DNA of 16,671 bases from Anthropogastromicrobium sp963652495 (GTDB taxonomy: Bacteria; Bacillota; Clostridia; Lachnospirales; Lachnospiraceae), in contig CAVJTU010000068.1 in assembly GCA_963652495.1 (NCBI GenBank), forward strand, positions 1-16,671, read 5' to 3'. The notes beneath the pieces are model-generated. The model ran no database searches. It was not told the DNA's origin and saw nothing but the letters and a program-made list of their open reading frames with translations. Shown here piece after piece: positions 6,933-14,259 of the stretch. The translations under genes were made by a program, and so were the position numbers. The stretch's first letter is position 1. Every line of letters begins with the position of its first letter.

Positions 6933-6959
6933 TAGAAACGCAATAAGCGACAAAAAGAA

Positions 6960-6980
6960 AACAGCAGGGAAAATGCTGTT
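6960..6980 (+). other. Hairpin in the atpB-atpE intergenic region
   Basis: AACAGCA (6960-6966) pairs perfectly with TGCTGTT (6974-6980) around GGGAAAA. It ends three bases before the AGGAGG ribosome site of atpE. There is no T tract, so it is not a terminator. A processing or stabilising role for the atpE message is inference. Confidence 0.5.
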
Positions 6981-6997
6981 AATAGGAGGAAAAAAGA

Positions 6998-7276
6998 ATG
7001 GATTTTACAATATTGGCTAAAGGTATTGCTCTTGCTGGTTGTGCAATTGGTGCCGGCTGTGCTCTGATCGCAGGTATCGGACCTGGTATTGGTGAAGGTA
7101 ATGCAGTAGCGAAGGCTCTTGAAGCAATCGGACGTCAGCCGGAGTGCAAGGGTGATGTTACCAGTACAATGCTTCTTGGTTGTGCAATCGCAGAGACTAC
7201 CGGTATTTATGGTTTCGTTACCGGTCTTCTTCTGATCTTCGTTGCACCTGGTATCTTCATGAACTTCTTAGGCTGA
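6998..7276 (+). CDS. atpE: F-type ATP synthase subunit c, Na+-type site with two carboxylates
   Basis: A 92-residue two-helix hairpin that forms the rotor ring. The loop G-R-Q-P-E (45-49) contacts the central stalk. Helix 2 has A-E-T-T-G-I-Y (65-71) with the ion-binding carboxylate E66, plus T67 and Y71. These match E65, S66 and Y70 of the Ilyobacter tartaricus Na+ rotor, which it resembles along most of its length. Helix 1 reads G-P-G-I-G-E-G: E33 replaces the glutamine (Q32) of that rotor, giving two carboxylates per site, the variant known from Fusobacterium nucleatum. Na+ coupling is thus likely but not proven. AGGAGG lies about ten bases before the ATG, stronger than the atpB and atpF sites, in keeping with the high copy number of c. 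Confidence 0.96.
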   Translation: MDFTILAKGIALAGCAIGAGCALIAGIGPGIGEGNAVAKALEAIGRQPECKGDVTSTMLLGCAIAETTGIYGFVTGLLLIFVAPGIFMNFLG

Positions 7277-7288
7277 TCTTAGGCTGAT
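7267..7288 (+). repeat. 11-base tandem duplication over the atpE stop codon
   Basis: CTTAGGCTGAT occurs twice head to tail (7267-7277 and 7278-7288). The first copy encodes the last residues of AtpE and its TGA, and the second lies in the intergenic region. The identity is perfect, so the duplication may be fairly recent. Confidence 0.8.
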
Positions 7289-7298
7289 TTGAAGATCA
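7274..7298 (+). other. Hairpin at the 3' end of atpE
   Basis: TGATCTT (7274-7280, including the TGA stop) pairs perfectly with AAGATCA (7292-7298) around an 11-base loop. No T run follows, so it is not a classical terminator. With the hairpin at 6960-6980 it brackets the atpE message. Confidence 0.5.
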
Positions 7299-7346
7299 AA
7301 AGAAACGTGAAATGTTATCAGAATTAAGGAAAGGCATGGTTGACAC

Positions 7347-7853
7347 ATGAAGGAAGTACAGGAACTGGTAGGAATTGTGCCGTGGACATTCGTTGCACAG
7401 ATCTGTAATTTGTTTCTGACTGTTTTTCTGATGAAGAAATTCCTGTTTGACCGTATTAATAAGGTAGTGGAAGAGAGAAAGCAGATGGCAGACTCTCAGA
7501 TTGCAGATGCGACGAAGGCAAAGGAAGAAGCACAGACAATGCGCGATCAGTACGAGGCGAGCATTTCAGGGGCAAAGGAAGAGGCAAGACAGATCTTAGC
7601 CGATGCACAGAAAACAGCTGCTGAGAAGAGCGAGGCGATTGTTGCTGATGCGAAGAGGGAAGCTGTTGCGCTCAAGGAAAAGGCATCTGCCGACATCGCT
7701 CAGGAGCGAAGTGCTGCATTCAAGCAGATGAAGTCTGAGATCGGTGACATTGCTGTATCCATTGCCGGAAAGGTCATCGAGAAGGAAGTTAAGGAAGCAG
7801 ATCATCAGAAGCTGATTGATGAGTTTATTTCAGATGTAGGTGAGGCATCATGA
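7347..7853 (+). CDS. atpF: F-type ATP synthase subunit b
   Basis: A 168-residue peripheral-stalk subunit. One membrane helix (about 11-29, with V-P-W-T-F-V-A-Q-I-C-N-L-F-L) is followed by a long charged coiled coil rich in Ala, Glu, Lys and Gln (about 40-150), which dimerises and reaches up to the delta subunit. The ATG at 7347 lies 12 bases after GGAAAGG, slightly long. A four-codon frame (M-V-D-T) begins at 7336 and its TGA overlaps this start. The stop overlaps atpH as ATGA, coupling the two stalk genes. Confidence 0.95.
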   Translation: MKEVQELVGIVPWTFVAQICNLFLTVFLMKKFLFDRINKVVEERKQMADSQIADATKAKEEAQTMRDQYEASISGAKEEARQILADAQKTAAEKSEAIVADAKREAVALKEKASADIAQERSAAFKQMKSEIGDIAVSIAGKVIEKEVKEADHQKLIDEFISDVGEAS

Positions 7854-8395
7854 CAAAAACCGGAAAGCTATATGGCGACAGTTTGTATGACTTAGCACTT
7901 GAAAAAGACAGTACACAAAGCGGATACAGCAAGGAGCTTCTTGACGAACTTGGCATTGTAAAGAAACTGTTTGCTGAAAATCCTTCTTATATTCGGCTGC
8001 TGCAGGAGCCTTCCATTCCGAGAAAAACAAGGCTTGATCTGATCGACAAGGCATTTGGCGGTCAGGCAGACGAGTATCTTGTGAATTTTTTGAAGCTCCT
8101 GTGTGAAGAGGAACTTTTGTCCGAATTATCAGGCTGCGAGGAAGAATACAGACATCGTTTCCAGAAAGATCATAACATTGCCGAGGCACACGTTGTCAGT
8201 GCTGTTGCATTGAGCGAGGAGCAAAAAACAGCACTGAAGGCAAAGTTAGAAAAGGTCTGGAAGAAGGAAATCATACTTATCACAAAGACCGATCAAAGTC
8301 TTATGGGTGGTATGAAAGTAGAAATAGAAGGACGGCAGCTGGACGGCAGTGTCCGCAGCCGATTGGAAAGACTGCATAAGCTTATAGAGCAGTAA
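7850..8395 (+). CDS. atpH: F-type ATP synthase subunit delta
   Basis: A 181-residue subunit that links the b dimer to the tip of the alpha/beta crown. The N-terminal helical domain (about 1-105) is followed by the conserved C-terminal segment with L-M-G-G-M-K-V-E-I-E-G (about 151-161) and D-G-S-V-R-S-R-L, the family signature. It is normal in length. It begins within the atpF stop codon (four-base overlap) and is followed 37 bases later by atpA. Confidence 0.95.
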   Translation: MTKTGKLYGDSLYDLALEKDSTQSGYSKELLDELGIVKKLFAENPSYIRLLQEPSIPRKTRLDLIDKAFGGQADEYLVNFLKLLCEEELLSELSGCEEEYRHRFQKDHNIAEAHVVSAVALSEEQKTALKAKLEKVWKKEIILITKTDQSLMGGMKVEIEGRQLDGSVRSRLERLHKLIEQ

Positions 8396-8432
8396 ATAAC
8401 AAAGAAGCATATGCAGAAGTGAGGACAAACAA

Positions 8433-9947
8433 ATGAATCTGAAACCAGAAGAAATCTCCAAGGTTATTCGAAGCCAGATTAAATATTATTCGAATGCGTT
8501 GGAGCAGAGTGAGATTGGCACCGTTTTGACAGTCGGCGACGGCATTGTGCGTGCGAGCGGACTGGCAAATTGCATGGCAGGTGAATTGCTTGCGTTTGAA
8601 AATGGTGCATACGGTCTGGCTCAGAACCTTGAAGAGAACCGTGTATCTATCGTACTTTTGGGTGCGGATGACGGTATCAGTGAGGGTCAGACTGTTAAAA
8701 GAACCGGAAAAGTAGTGTCCGTGCCGGTAGGTGACGCACTGCTTGGACGTGTTGTAGATGCACTTGGACAGCCGATTGACGGCAAAGGAGCGATTGAAGC
8801 AGGCGAGTATCGCCCAATCGAGCGCAAGGCACCTGGTATTTGCGAGCGTCAGCCGGTTAAAGAGCCGCTTCAGACAGGAATCAAGGCAATCGATTCCATG
8901 ATTCCGATTGGAAGAGGGCAAAGAGAGTTGATCATCGGAGACCGTCAGACTGGTAAGACTGCGATTGCCGTTGATACGATTATTAATCAGAAGAACAAGG
9001 GCGTCATTTGTATCTATGTTGCCATTGGACAGAAGCGTTCTTCTGTTGCATCTATTGTATCTGAGCTGGAGAAAAATGGTGCAATGGAGTACAGCATTAT
9101 CGTAGCAGCAACCGCATCAGATGCCAATGCGTTGAAGTATATTGCACCATATTCAGGCTGCAGTATGGGAGAATATTTCATGGAGAATGGCCGTCATGTG
9201 CTGATCATCTACGATGATCTTAGTAAGCATGCAGAGTCTTACCGTGCACTTTCCCTGCTGATTCGTCGTCCACCGGGTCGTGAGGCTTATCCGGGTGACG
9301 TATTCTATCTGCATTCCCGTCTGCTTGAGCGTGCATCGAAGCTGTCAAACGAACTCGGCGGCGGTTCTCTTACCGCGCTTCCGATCATCGAGACACAGGC
9401 AGGTGATGTATCGGCTTATATCCCGACGAATGTTATTTCCATTACAGACGGTCAGATTTTTTTGGAGACGGAGCTGTTCCACTCCGGTATCCGTCCGGCT
9501 GTAAACCCGGGTATCTCCGTATCCCGAGTAGGTGGAAATGCGCAGATCAAGGCGATGAAGAAGGTTGCCGGAACACTGAAACTGATCTATTCCCAGTATC
9601 GCGAGCTGCAAAGCTTTGCACAGTTCGGTTCGGATCTGGATGCCGATACCAGAGCAAGACTGGCAAAGGGCGAGCGTATCGTGGAGATCTTAAAGCAGCC
9701 GCAAAATTCCCCGCTTCCGGTTGAGAAGCAGGTTGCAATCATCTATGCTGTTGTAAACGATCTGTTAGCAGACGTTCCGGTTGAGCGTATTCACGAGTTT
9801 GAGAACGGCTTAAATAATGAGCTTGATATCGACCGGGACGGCAAGGCAGCGATGGAGGTTATCCGTCATACCGGTACCTTGGATGATGAGGCAAAGACAC
9901 AGCTGGAGAGCTGCATCAACAGCTATAAGGCGAAGTTCTTACAGTAA
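8433..9947 (+). CDS. atpA: F-type ATP synthase subunit alpha
   Basis: A 504-residue non-catalytic nucleotide-binding subunit of F1. The beta-barrel domain (about 25-95) contains G-T-V-L-T-V-G-D-G-I-V-R. The P-loop is GDRQTGKT (169-176, K175). The arginine finger that completes the beta-subunit active site is R365 in I-S-V-S-R-V-G-G. A helical C-terminal domain ends the protein. The start is supported by an AAGTGAGGA ribosome site. The length matches the family and nothing is missing. The 79 bases before atpG hold only a small CCTC/GAGG hairpin and the atpG ribosome site. Confidence 0.97.
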   Translation: MNLKPEEISKVIRSQIKYYSNALEQSEIGTVLTVGDGIVRASGLANCMAGELLAFENGAYGLAQNLEENRVSIVLLGADDGISEGQTVKRTGKVVSVPVGDALLGRVVDALGQPIDGKGAIEAGEYRPIERKAPGICERQPVKEPLQTGIKAIDSMIPIGRGQRELIIGDRQTGKTAIAVDTIINQKNKGVICIYVAIGQKRSSVASIVSELEKNGAMEYSIIVAATASDANALKYIAPYSGCSMGEYFMENGRHVLIIYDDLSKHAESYRALSLLIRRPPGREAYPGDVFYLHSRLLERASKLSNELGGGSLTALPIIETQAGDVSAYIPTNVISITDGQIFLETELFHSGIRPAVNPGISVSRVGGNAQIKAMKKVAGTLKLIYSQYRELQSFAQFGSDLDADTRARLAKGERIVEILKQPQNSPLPVEKQVAIIYAVVNDLLADVPVERIHEFENGLNNELDIDRDGKAAMEVIRHTGTLDDEAKTQLESCINSYKAKFLQ

Positions 9948-10026
9948 ATGTAACGATTCAAAGCCTCGCAGAGGTAATTTTGCGAATGGGGACTGGATCG
10001 TTGCTAGTAAATAAAGGAGAGTTTGT

Positions 10027-10887
10027 ATGGCTGGAAATCAGAAAGCAATCAAACTGAGAATCAAGAGCGTACAGAGTACGATGCAAATCTGTAAGGCAAT
10101 GGAGCTGGTAGCGGCGTCGAGACTTCACAAGGCAAAGGAGCGTGCAGACAATAGCCGCCCTTACTTTGAGGCATTGCAAGGCACGTTAGCAGAAATCGCA
10201 GCTGAAAATATCGATATGATGTCCATTTACACGAAGGCACCAAAAAGTGAAGGCTGGTGCTTTATTGTGGTTGCGGGTGACAGAGGCTTTGCGGGCGGTT
10301 ACAATAACAACTTGTTCCGCCTTGCAGAGGAGCAGATGGCAGGTCACGAGGCATGCGTGCTGCCGATTGGAAAGAAGGCACTGGAACATTTTTCAAACCG
10401 CAAGGTGCCGATTGTTACGGATGAATTTTGGGAGGCAGGCGACATTTCAGTTACAGATTGCTTTGAGATTGCGAATCTTGTGTGCCGCGGCTTTAAGGAG
10501 GGCAGCTTTGGTCATGTGGCGATTGTGTATACGAATTTTATAAACATGATGACACAGGAACCAAAGATCATTCCGCTTCTTCCTCTTCCGGACATGAAAG
10601 CGCTTCGCTCAAAGGATGCACCTGAGGCGAAGAAGTGCCAGATTATCTACGAACCAAACAGCGAGGCTGTGTTCAATGCTATTGTGCCGGAGTATCTGGC
10701 TGGTCTGGTTTATGGTGCTATGAGCGAATCTGTAGCCAGTGAGCTTGCGTCCCGCCGAATGATGATGGATGCGGCGACAAAGAATGCACAGGAGATGATC
10801 GATAAACTGAACCTCCATTACAATCGTGTCCGTCAGGCCGGTATTACGCAGGAGATTACAGAAATTGTTGCAGGCTCAGAGAGCTGA
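10027..10887 (+). CDS. atpG: F-type ATP synthase subunit gamma
   Basis: A 286-residue central shaft that couples c-ring rotation to the beta subunits. The N-terminal helix carries I-K-S-V-Q-S-T-M-Q-I-C-K-A-M-E-L-V-A (about 13-30) and the C-terminal helix carries M-M-M-D-A-A-T-K-N-A. Together they form the coiled-coil shaft, with a Rossmann-like middle domain containing D-R-G-F-A-G-G-Y-N (about 85-93). AAAGGAG precedes the ATG. Its stop TGA is directly followed by the ribosome site of atpD. Confidence 0.96.
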   Translation: MAGNQKAIKLRIKSVQSTMQICKAMELVAASRLHKAKERADNSRPYFEALQGTLAEIAAENIDMMSIYTKAPKSEGWCFIVVAGDRGFAGGYNNNLFRLAEEQMAGHEACVLPIGKKALEHFSNRKVPIVTDEFWEAGDISVTDCFEIANLVCRGFKEGSFGHVAIVYTNFINMMTQEPKIIPLLPLPDMKALRSKDAPEAKKCQIIYEPNSEAVFNAIVPEYLAGLVYGAMSESVASELASRRMMMDAATKNAQEMIDKLNLHYNRVRQAGITQEITEIVAGSES

Positions 10888-10901
10888 TGAAAGGTGAATG
10901 T

Positions 10902-12305
10902 ATGAGTGAGAGACATGTTGGCAAGGTGGTTCAGGTAATGGGTCCTGTTCTGGATATTCGTTTCCAGGAGGGAGAGTTGCCGGAGCTGCTTCATGCCATT
11001 GAGATTGAAAACCAGGGCAGCAAAGTAATAGCAGAGGTTGCCCAGCAGATCGGCGACGATGTTGTGCGCTGTATTGCGATGAACTCCACGGATGGTATGG
11101 TTCGCGGTACAGATGCAGTTGATACCGGCGCACCGATCAGCGTTCCGGTTGGCGATGCGTGCCTTGGAAGAGTGTTTAACCTTCTGGGAGATCCGGTAGA
11201 CAATAAGCCGGCTCCGACAGACGCAGAGCGCTGGAGCATCCACAGACAGGCTCCGTCCTATGAGGAGCAGATGCCGACAACCGAGATTCTGGAGACTGGT
11301 ATTAAGGTTGTTGATTTGATCTGCCCGTATGCAAAGGGTGGAAAGATCGGTCTGTTCGGCGGTGCCGGTGTAGGAAAGACCGTACTGATCATGGAGCTGA
11401 TTCATAACGTAGCAACTGCTCATGGCGGTACGTCTGTATTTACCGGAGTAGGCGAGCGTACCCGTGAAGGAAATGACCTTTATGGCGAGATGCAGGAGAG
11501 CGGCGTTATCGGAAAGACAGCTTTAGTTTACGGTCAGATGAACGAGCCGCCGGGCGCACGTATGAGAGTTGCACTGTCTGGTCTTACGATGGCGGAGTAC
11601 TTCCGTGATGTGAAGAATCAGGATGTGCTGCTGTTTATTGATAATATTTTTCGTTTTACCCAGGCGGGTTCCGAGGTATCCGCGCTGCTTGGACGTATGC
11701 CGTCAGCAGTAGGTTATCAGCCGACGTTAGCTTCCGAGATGGGTGCTTTGCAGGAGCGAATCACATCGACAAAGAAGGGCTCCATCACGTCCGTTCAGGC
11801 TGTATATGTACCGGCGGATGACTTGACGGATCCGGCTCCGGCTACTACTTTTACTCATCTGGATGCGACCACGGTTCTTTCGCGTGATATTGCAAGTCAG
11901 GGTATCTATCCGGCTGTAGATCCGCTTGAGTCTACGAGCCGTATTCTGACACCGGAGATGGTTGGTCAGGAGCACTACCAGGTAGCAAGATCTGTTCAGC
12001 AGATTTTGCAGCGTTATAAGGAGTTACAGGATATCATTGCTATCATGGGTATGGATGAGCTGGCAGAGGAGGATAAGCTGGCAGTAAACCGTGCACGTAA
12101 GGTGCAGCGTTTCATGTCACAGAGTTTTTCTGTTGCCGAGCAGTTTACCGGTATGCCGGGACAGTATGTTCCGCTTAAAGAGACGATTCGCGGTTTTCGC
12201 ATGATTATTGACGGTGAGTGTGATGACATCCCGGAGAGCTGCTTCCTCTTTGCAGGTACTATTGATGATGTATTTAAGAAGGCAGGAAAGGCAGGCACTG
12301 TATGA
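10902..12305 (+). CDS. atpD: F-type ATP synthase subunit beta
   Basis: A 467-residue catalytic subunit of F1. The P-loop is GGAGVGKT (153-160, K159), followed by the catalytic glutamate E185 in G-V-G-E-R-T-R-E-G-N-D. The DELSEED-type loop that meets gamma reads D-E-L-A-E-E-D. An in-frame ATG at 10887 overlaps the atpG stop, but I chose the ATG at 10902. It has AAAGGTG at proper distance, and its product MSERHVGKVVQVMGPVLDIRF-type start aligns with other beta subunits, which have only a few residues before the G-K-V/I-V-Q-V-x-G-P-V motif. The stop overlaps atpC as ATGA. Confidence 0.97.
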   Translation: MSERHVGKVVQVMGPVLDIRFQEGELPELLHAIEIENQGSKVIAEVAQQIGDDVVRCIAMNSTDGMVRGTDAVDTGAPISVPVGDACLGRVFNLLGDPVDNKPAPTDAERWSIHRQAPSYEEQMPTTEILETGIKVVDLICPYAKGGKIGLFGGAGVGKTVLIMELIHNVATAHGGTSVFTGVGERTREGNDLYGEMQESGVIGKTALVYGQMNEPPGARMRVALSGLTMAEYFRDVKNQDVLLFIDNIFRFTQAGSEVSALLGRMPSAVGYQPTLASEMGALQERITSTKKGSITSVQAVYVPADDLTDPAPATTFTHLDATTVLSRDIASQGIYPAVDPLESTSRILTPEMVGQEHYQVARSVQQILQRYKELQDIIAIMGMDELAEEDKLAVNRARKVQRFMSQSFSVAEQFTGMPGQYVPLKETIRGFRMIIDGECDDIPESCFLFAGTIDDVFKKAGKAGTV

Positions 12306-12709
12306 ACACATTCCACTTGCGTATTGTGACGCTGAACGGAAAAGTGTTTGATGATCAGGCTGCGCAGGTATTTCTGCGCACGATTGACGGCGATGTGGCA
12401 ATTCGCGCAAATCATGTCAATTATTGCAGCGGAATCGGTATGGGCGAGGCACATGTGACGTTTGCAGATGGAAACGAACGATATGCGGCTTGCATGGGTG
12501 GTATGATTTCGATGCTTGGCGGTGAGTGCCAGGTGGCTACAACGACCTGGGAATGGAAGGAAGATATTGATGGAGAGCGCGCCAGAAGGGCGAAGGAACG
12601 TGCCGAGGAGCGTTTGAAGCAAAAGAATCTTTCCGATAAAGAACAGAGAATTGCCGAGGCAAAGCTGCGCAGAGCACTGGTTCGGCTTCATGTAACGAAC
12701 GAAGATTAA
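12302..12709 (+). CDS. atpC: F-type ATP synthase subunit epsilon
   Basis: A 135-residue regulatory subunit on the gamma/c-ring side of the rotor. The N-terminal beta-sandwich (about 1-84) begins F-H-L-R-I-V-T and includes T-I-D-G-D-V-A-I. The C-terminal helical hairpin (about 88-132) can rise to inhibit ATP hydrolysis. At the start of that hairpin is I-D-G-E-R-A (89-94), which fits the I/L-D-x-x-R-A ATP-binding motif described for Bacillus epsilon. The hairpin continues R-R-A-K-E-R-A-E-E-R-L. The sandwich region A-N-H-V-N-Y-C-S-G is more divergent than usual (typically N-H-A-P-L). It is the last gene of the operon and its stop lies within the terminator stem. Confidence 0.94.
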   Translation: MNTFHLRIVTLNGKVFDDQAAQVFLRTIDGDVAIRANHVNYCSGIGMGEAHVTFADGNERYAACMGGMISMLGGECQVATTTWEWKEDIDGERARRAKERAEERLKQKNLSDKEQRIAEAKLRRALVRLHVTNED

Positions 12710-12752
12710 AAAATCCCTCGTCTGGCATGTGGTGTCAGGCGGGGGATTTTTT
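12708..12752 (+). terminator. Strong terminator of the ATP synthase operon
   Basis: A 17-pair stem with two G-U pairs: 12708-12724 (AAAAAATCCCTCGTCTG) against 12736-12752 (CAGGCGGGGGATTTTTT), closed by an 11-base loop. The A run before and the six T after make it effective in both directions, so it also can stop minus-strand transcription from the permease genes. The stem begins on the last two bases of the atpC stop codon. Confidence 0.92.
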
Positions 12753-12828
12753 GTGATGCGGTCCGGAAGTTTTGTGAAGTGCAACCCGGAAGGTTTACGA
12801 AGGGGCGCCTCGATGAGTGACCCAATAT

Positions 12829-12871
12829 CGCCGTAAAGCCCCTTGCTTTAGCTACGGGGATATAAGGCGGC
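12829..12871 (+). mobile_element. Possible relic of an IS200/IS605-type element end
   Basis: AAAGCCCC-TTGCTTTAGC-TACGGGG forms a hairpin (CCCC 12839-12842 with GGGG 12856-12859; inner GC/GC around TTTA). Flanking GCCG (12830-12833) can pair with CGGC (12868-12871). A hairpin built around G-C-T-T-T-A-G-C is a recurrent feature of the right ends and guide-RNA ends of IS200/IS605 and TnpB elements, as I remember them. No transposase gene is present, and only about 120 bases separate the neighbouring genes. The structure abuts the stop codon of the permease at 12871-12873. Nothing else is recognisable in 12753-12828. Confidence 0.35.
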
Positions 12872-14259
12872 TACTTTGAAAAGATCATAGAAAACAGTTG
12901 CTTCGCATTTGGAATATTCCCTTTATACATCGACATCGCCTTATAGATGCGTCCGGCGAGTGCCATGCCAAGAAGGGAGGTAATGACCACAATTGCGAGA
13001 GAACCGCAGGCTTTTGCAATGGAGAGGGAGCCAAGCAGCAGGTGGCTTGGGGAAACGAGAATGGACGTAAATGGAATCCAATCGAGGATGCCAACAGACC
13101 CCATCGAATCAAAGTTTCCGGAGAAACTGCCCATACCGAGTGCGGCAAAGAAGCTAAGCAAAAGAATGATAACGAAGATACTATTTGTCATGCTTAGATC
13201 TTCCTGCTTGGAAGCGATGGCACCGCCGATGGAGGCGATTGCAAGGTATAAAAGCAGGCCAGCAGCTAAGTAGAGTAAGAAAAACAAGGTGTTGACCGGT
13301 GTGAAGATGCTTGAGAGTAGTCCCATCTGACCAAACATCTTTATAAGCGGCATCGTGGTGTCTGGATTGATTGCTTTTACAGCCCGGATACCTGCTGCAA
13401 AGCCGCCCCACAGACCGATTACCCACAGCGCAATCTGAATCACACAGGTAAATGCCTGCGCGAGTACTTTTCCAATGACCATTGCCTCAGGCTTGACGCA
13501 GACGAGCATCGTATCCATCAGCTTTGAGGACTTCTCAAGGACAACGCAGTTGGCGGTACCCTGACCATAAAACAGGATCAGGAAGTACAGCAGCATGATG
13601 TTTACATATGGAAGCAAGTAGCCTAATACTGTCTTAACCATGGCATCTGCATTCTGCTCGGAGTCGGCATCGTCGCCGCTTATAAGCGTGTCTGTGTCAT
13701 TTTCATTCTCATAGTAGGAATATTTGTAGCTGATGCTGCCAAGAGACATCAGATCACGGATTGATGTACCGGATTTTGCTATCGCAAAGACAGAGAACAT
13801 CTGGCTTAAAAAGTCGCTGTAGTCATCGGCATCGTCCATGGAGAGGGCGGATGTTTCCGGCAGGATTACGCTTGTGTGAAAGCCGTCCTCGTCGGAGGTG
13901 ACAACGACAACGAGTGCATTGCCGGTATTAGTATTCGCTGCGGCGAGTGCATCCTCGTCTGTGTCAAAGCTGTGATAGGAAATGGAGGAAAATGGCTCAT
14001 TGTCAGATGATTTGGCAATCATATTGAATATGGAAAAGTCAAATGCGTCTCCACCTGTCAGGTCAGCCGTGTACACGTCAGAGACAACAAGGTCTGCTGC
14101 ATCGTTTTTTTTGCTAAGTTCCATAAAAGACATAATTCCAAGCGGAAGCGCAAAGCATAACAGCATCACAATAATTGTTATAGCCTTCCAGCCCTTCGTG
14201 AGGCGGTGGCGCACCGTAAAGCCAAAGACCTTCGTTAGAGCATTCAAAAAGGATTTCAT
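12871..14259 (-). CDS. ABC-2 type exporter permease, NatB-like (second permease)
   Basis: A 462-residue membrane protein with the COG1668/NatB layout. There is one N-terminal helix (about 27-47), then a large extracytoplasmic domain (about 48-207) rich in Asp and Ser, then about five helices (from 208 on). Just after the second helix is the cytoplasmic motif E-K-S-S-K-L-M-D-T-M-L-V (242-253) ... P-E-A-M-V-I-G-K, the family hallmark that engages the ATPase. The ATG at 14259 overlaps the previous permease stop (ATGA) and has AAGGAGGGTG upstream. It likely pairs with the neighbouring permease and the ATPase as an export complex. The substrate is not deducible; Na+, peptides and drugs have been proposed for relatives. 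Its stop abuts the IS-like hairpin. Confidence 0.88.
   Translation of the reverse strand: MKSFLNALTKVFGFTVRHRLTKGWKAITIIVMLLCFALPLGIMSFMELSKKNDAADLVVSDVYTADLTGGDAFDFSIFNMIAKSSDNEPFSSISYHSFDTDEDALAAANTNTGNALVVVVTSDEDGFHTSVILPETSALSMDDADDYSDFLSQMFSVFAIAKSGTSIRDLMSLGSISYKYSYYENENDTDTLISGDDADSEQNADAMVKTVLGYLLPYVNIMLLYFLILFYGQGTANCVVLEKSSKLMDTMLVCVKPEAMVIGKVLAQAFTCVIQIALWVIGLWGGFAAGIRAVKAINPDTTMPLIKMFGQMGLLSSIFTPVNTLFFLLYLAAGLLLYLAIASIGGAIASKQEDLSMTNSIFVIILLLSFFAALGMGSFSGNFDSMGSVGILDWIPFTSILVSPSHLLLGSLSIAKACGSLAIVVITSLLGMALAGRIYKAMSMYKGNIPNAKQLFSMIFSK

Noticed and set aside
7336..7350. Four-codon leader frame (M-V-D-T) overlapping the atpF start
   Set aside because: Its ATG is only one base after the GGAAAGG site, too close for initiation, and nothing marks it as conserved. 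Probably chance.
10887..10901. atpD start at 10887
   Set aside because: No good ribosome site precedes it. The ATG at 10902 has AAAGGTG and gives the usual beta-subunit N-terminus.
12753..12836. Open frame after the ATP synthase terminator ending at TAA near 12836
   Set aside because: Short, no start with a ribosome site, and directly behind a terminator. At most a decayed tail of a transposon gene; not callable.
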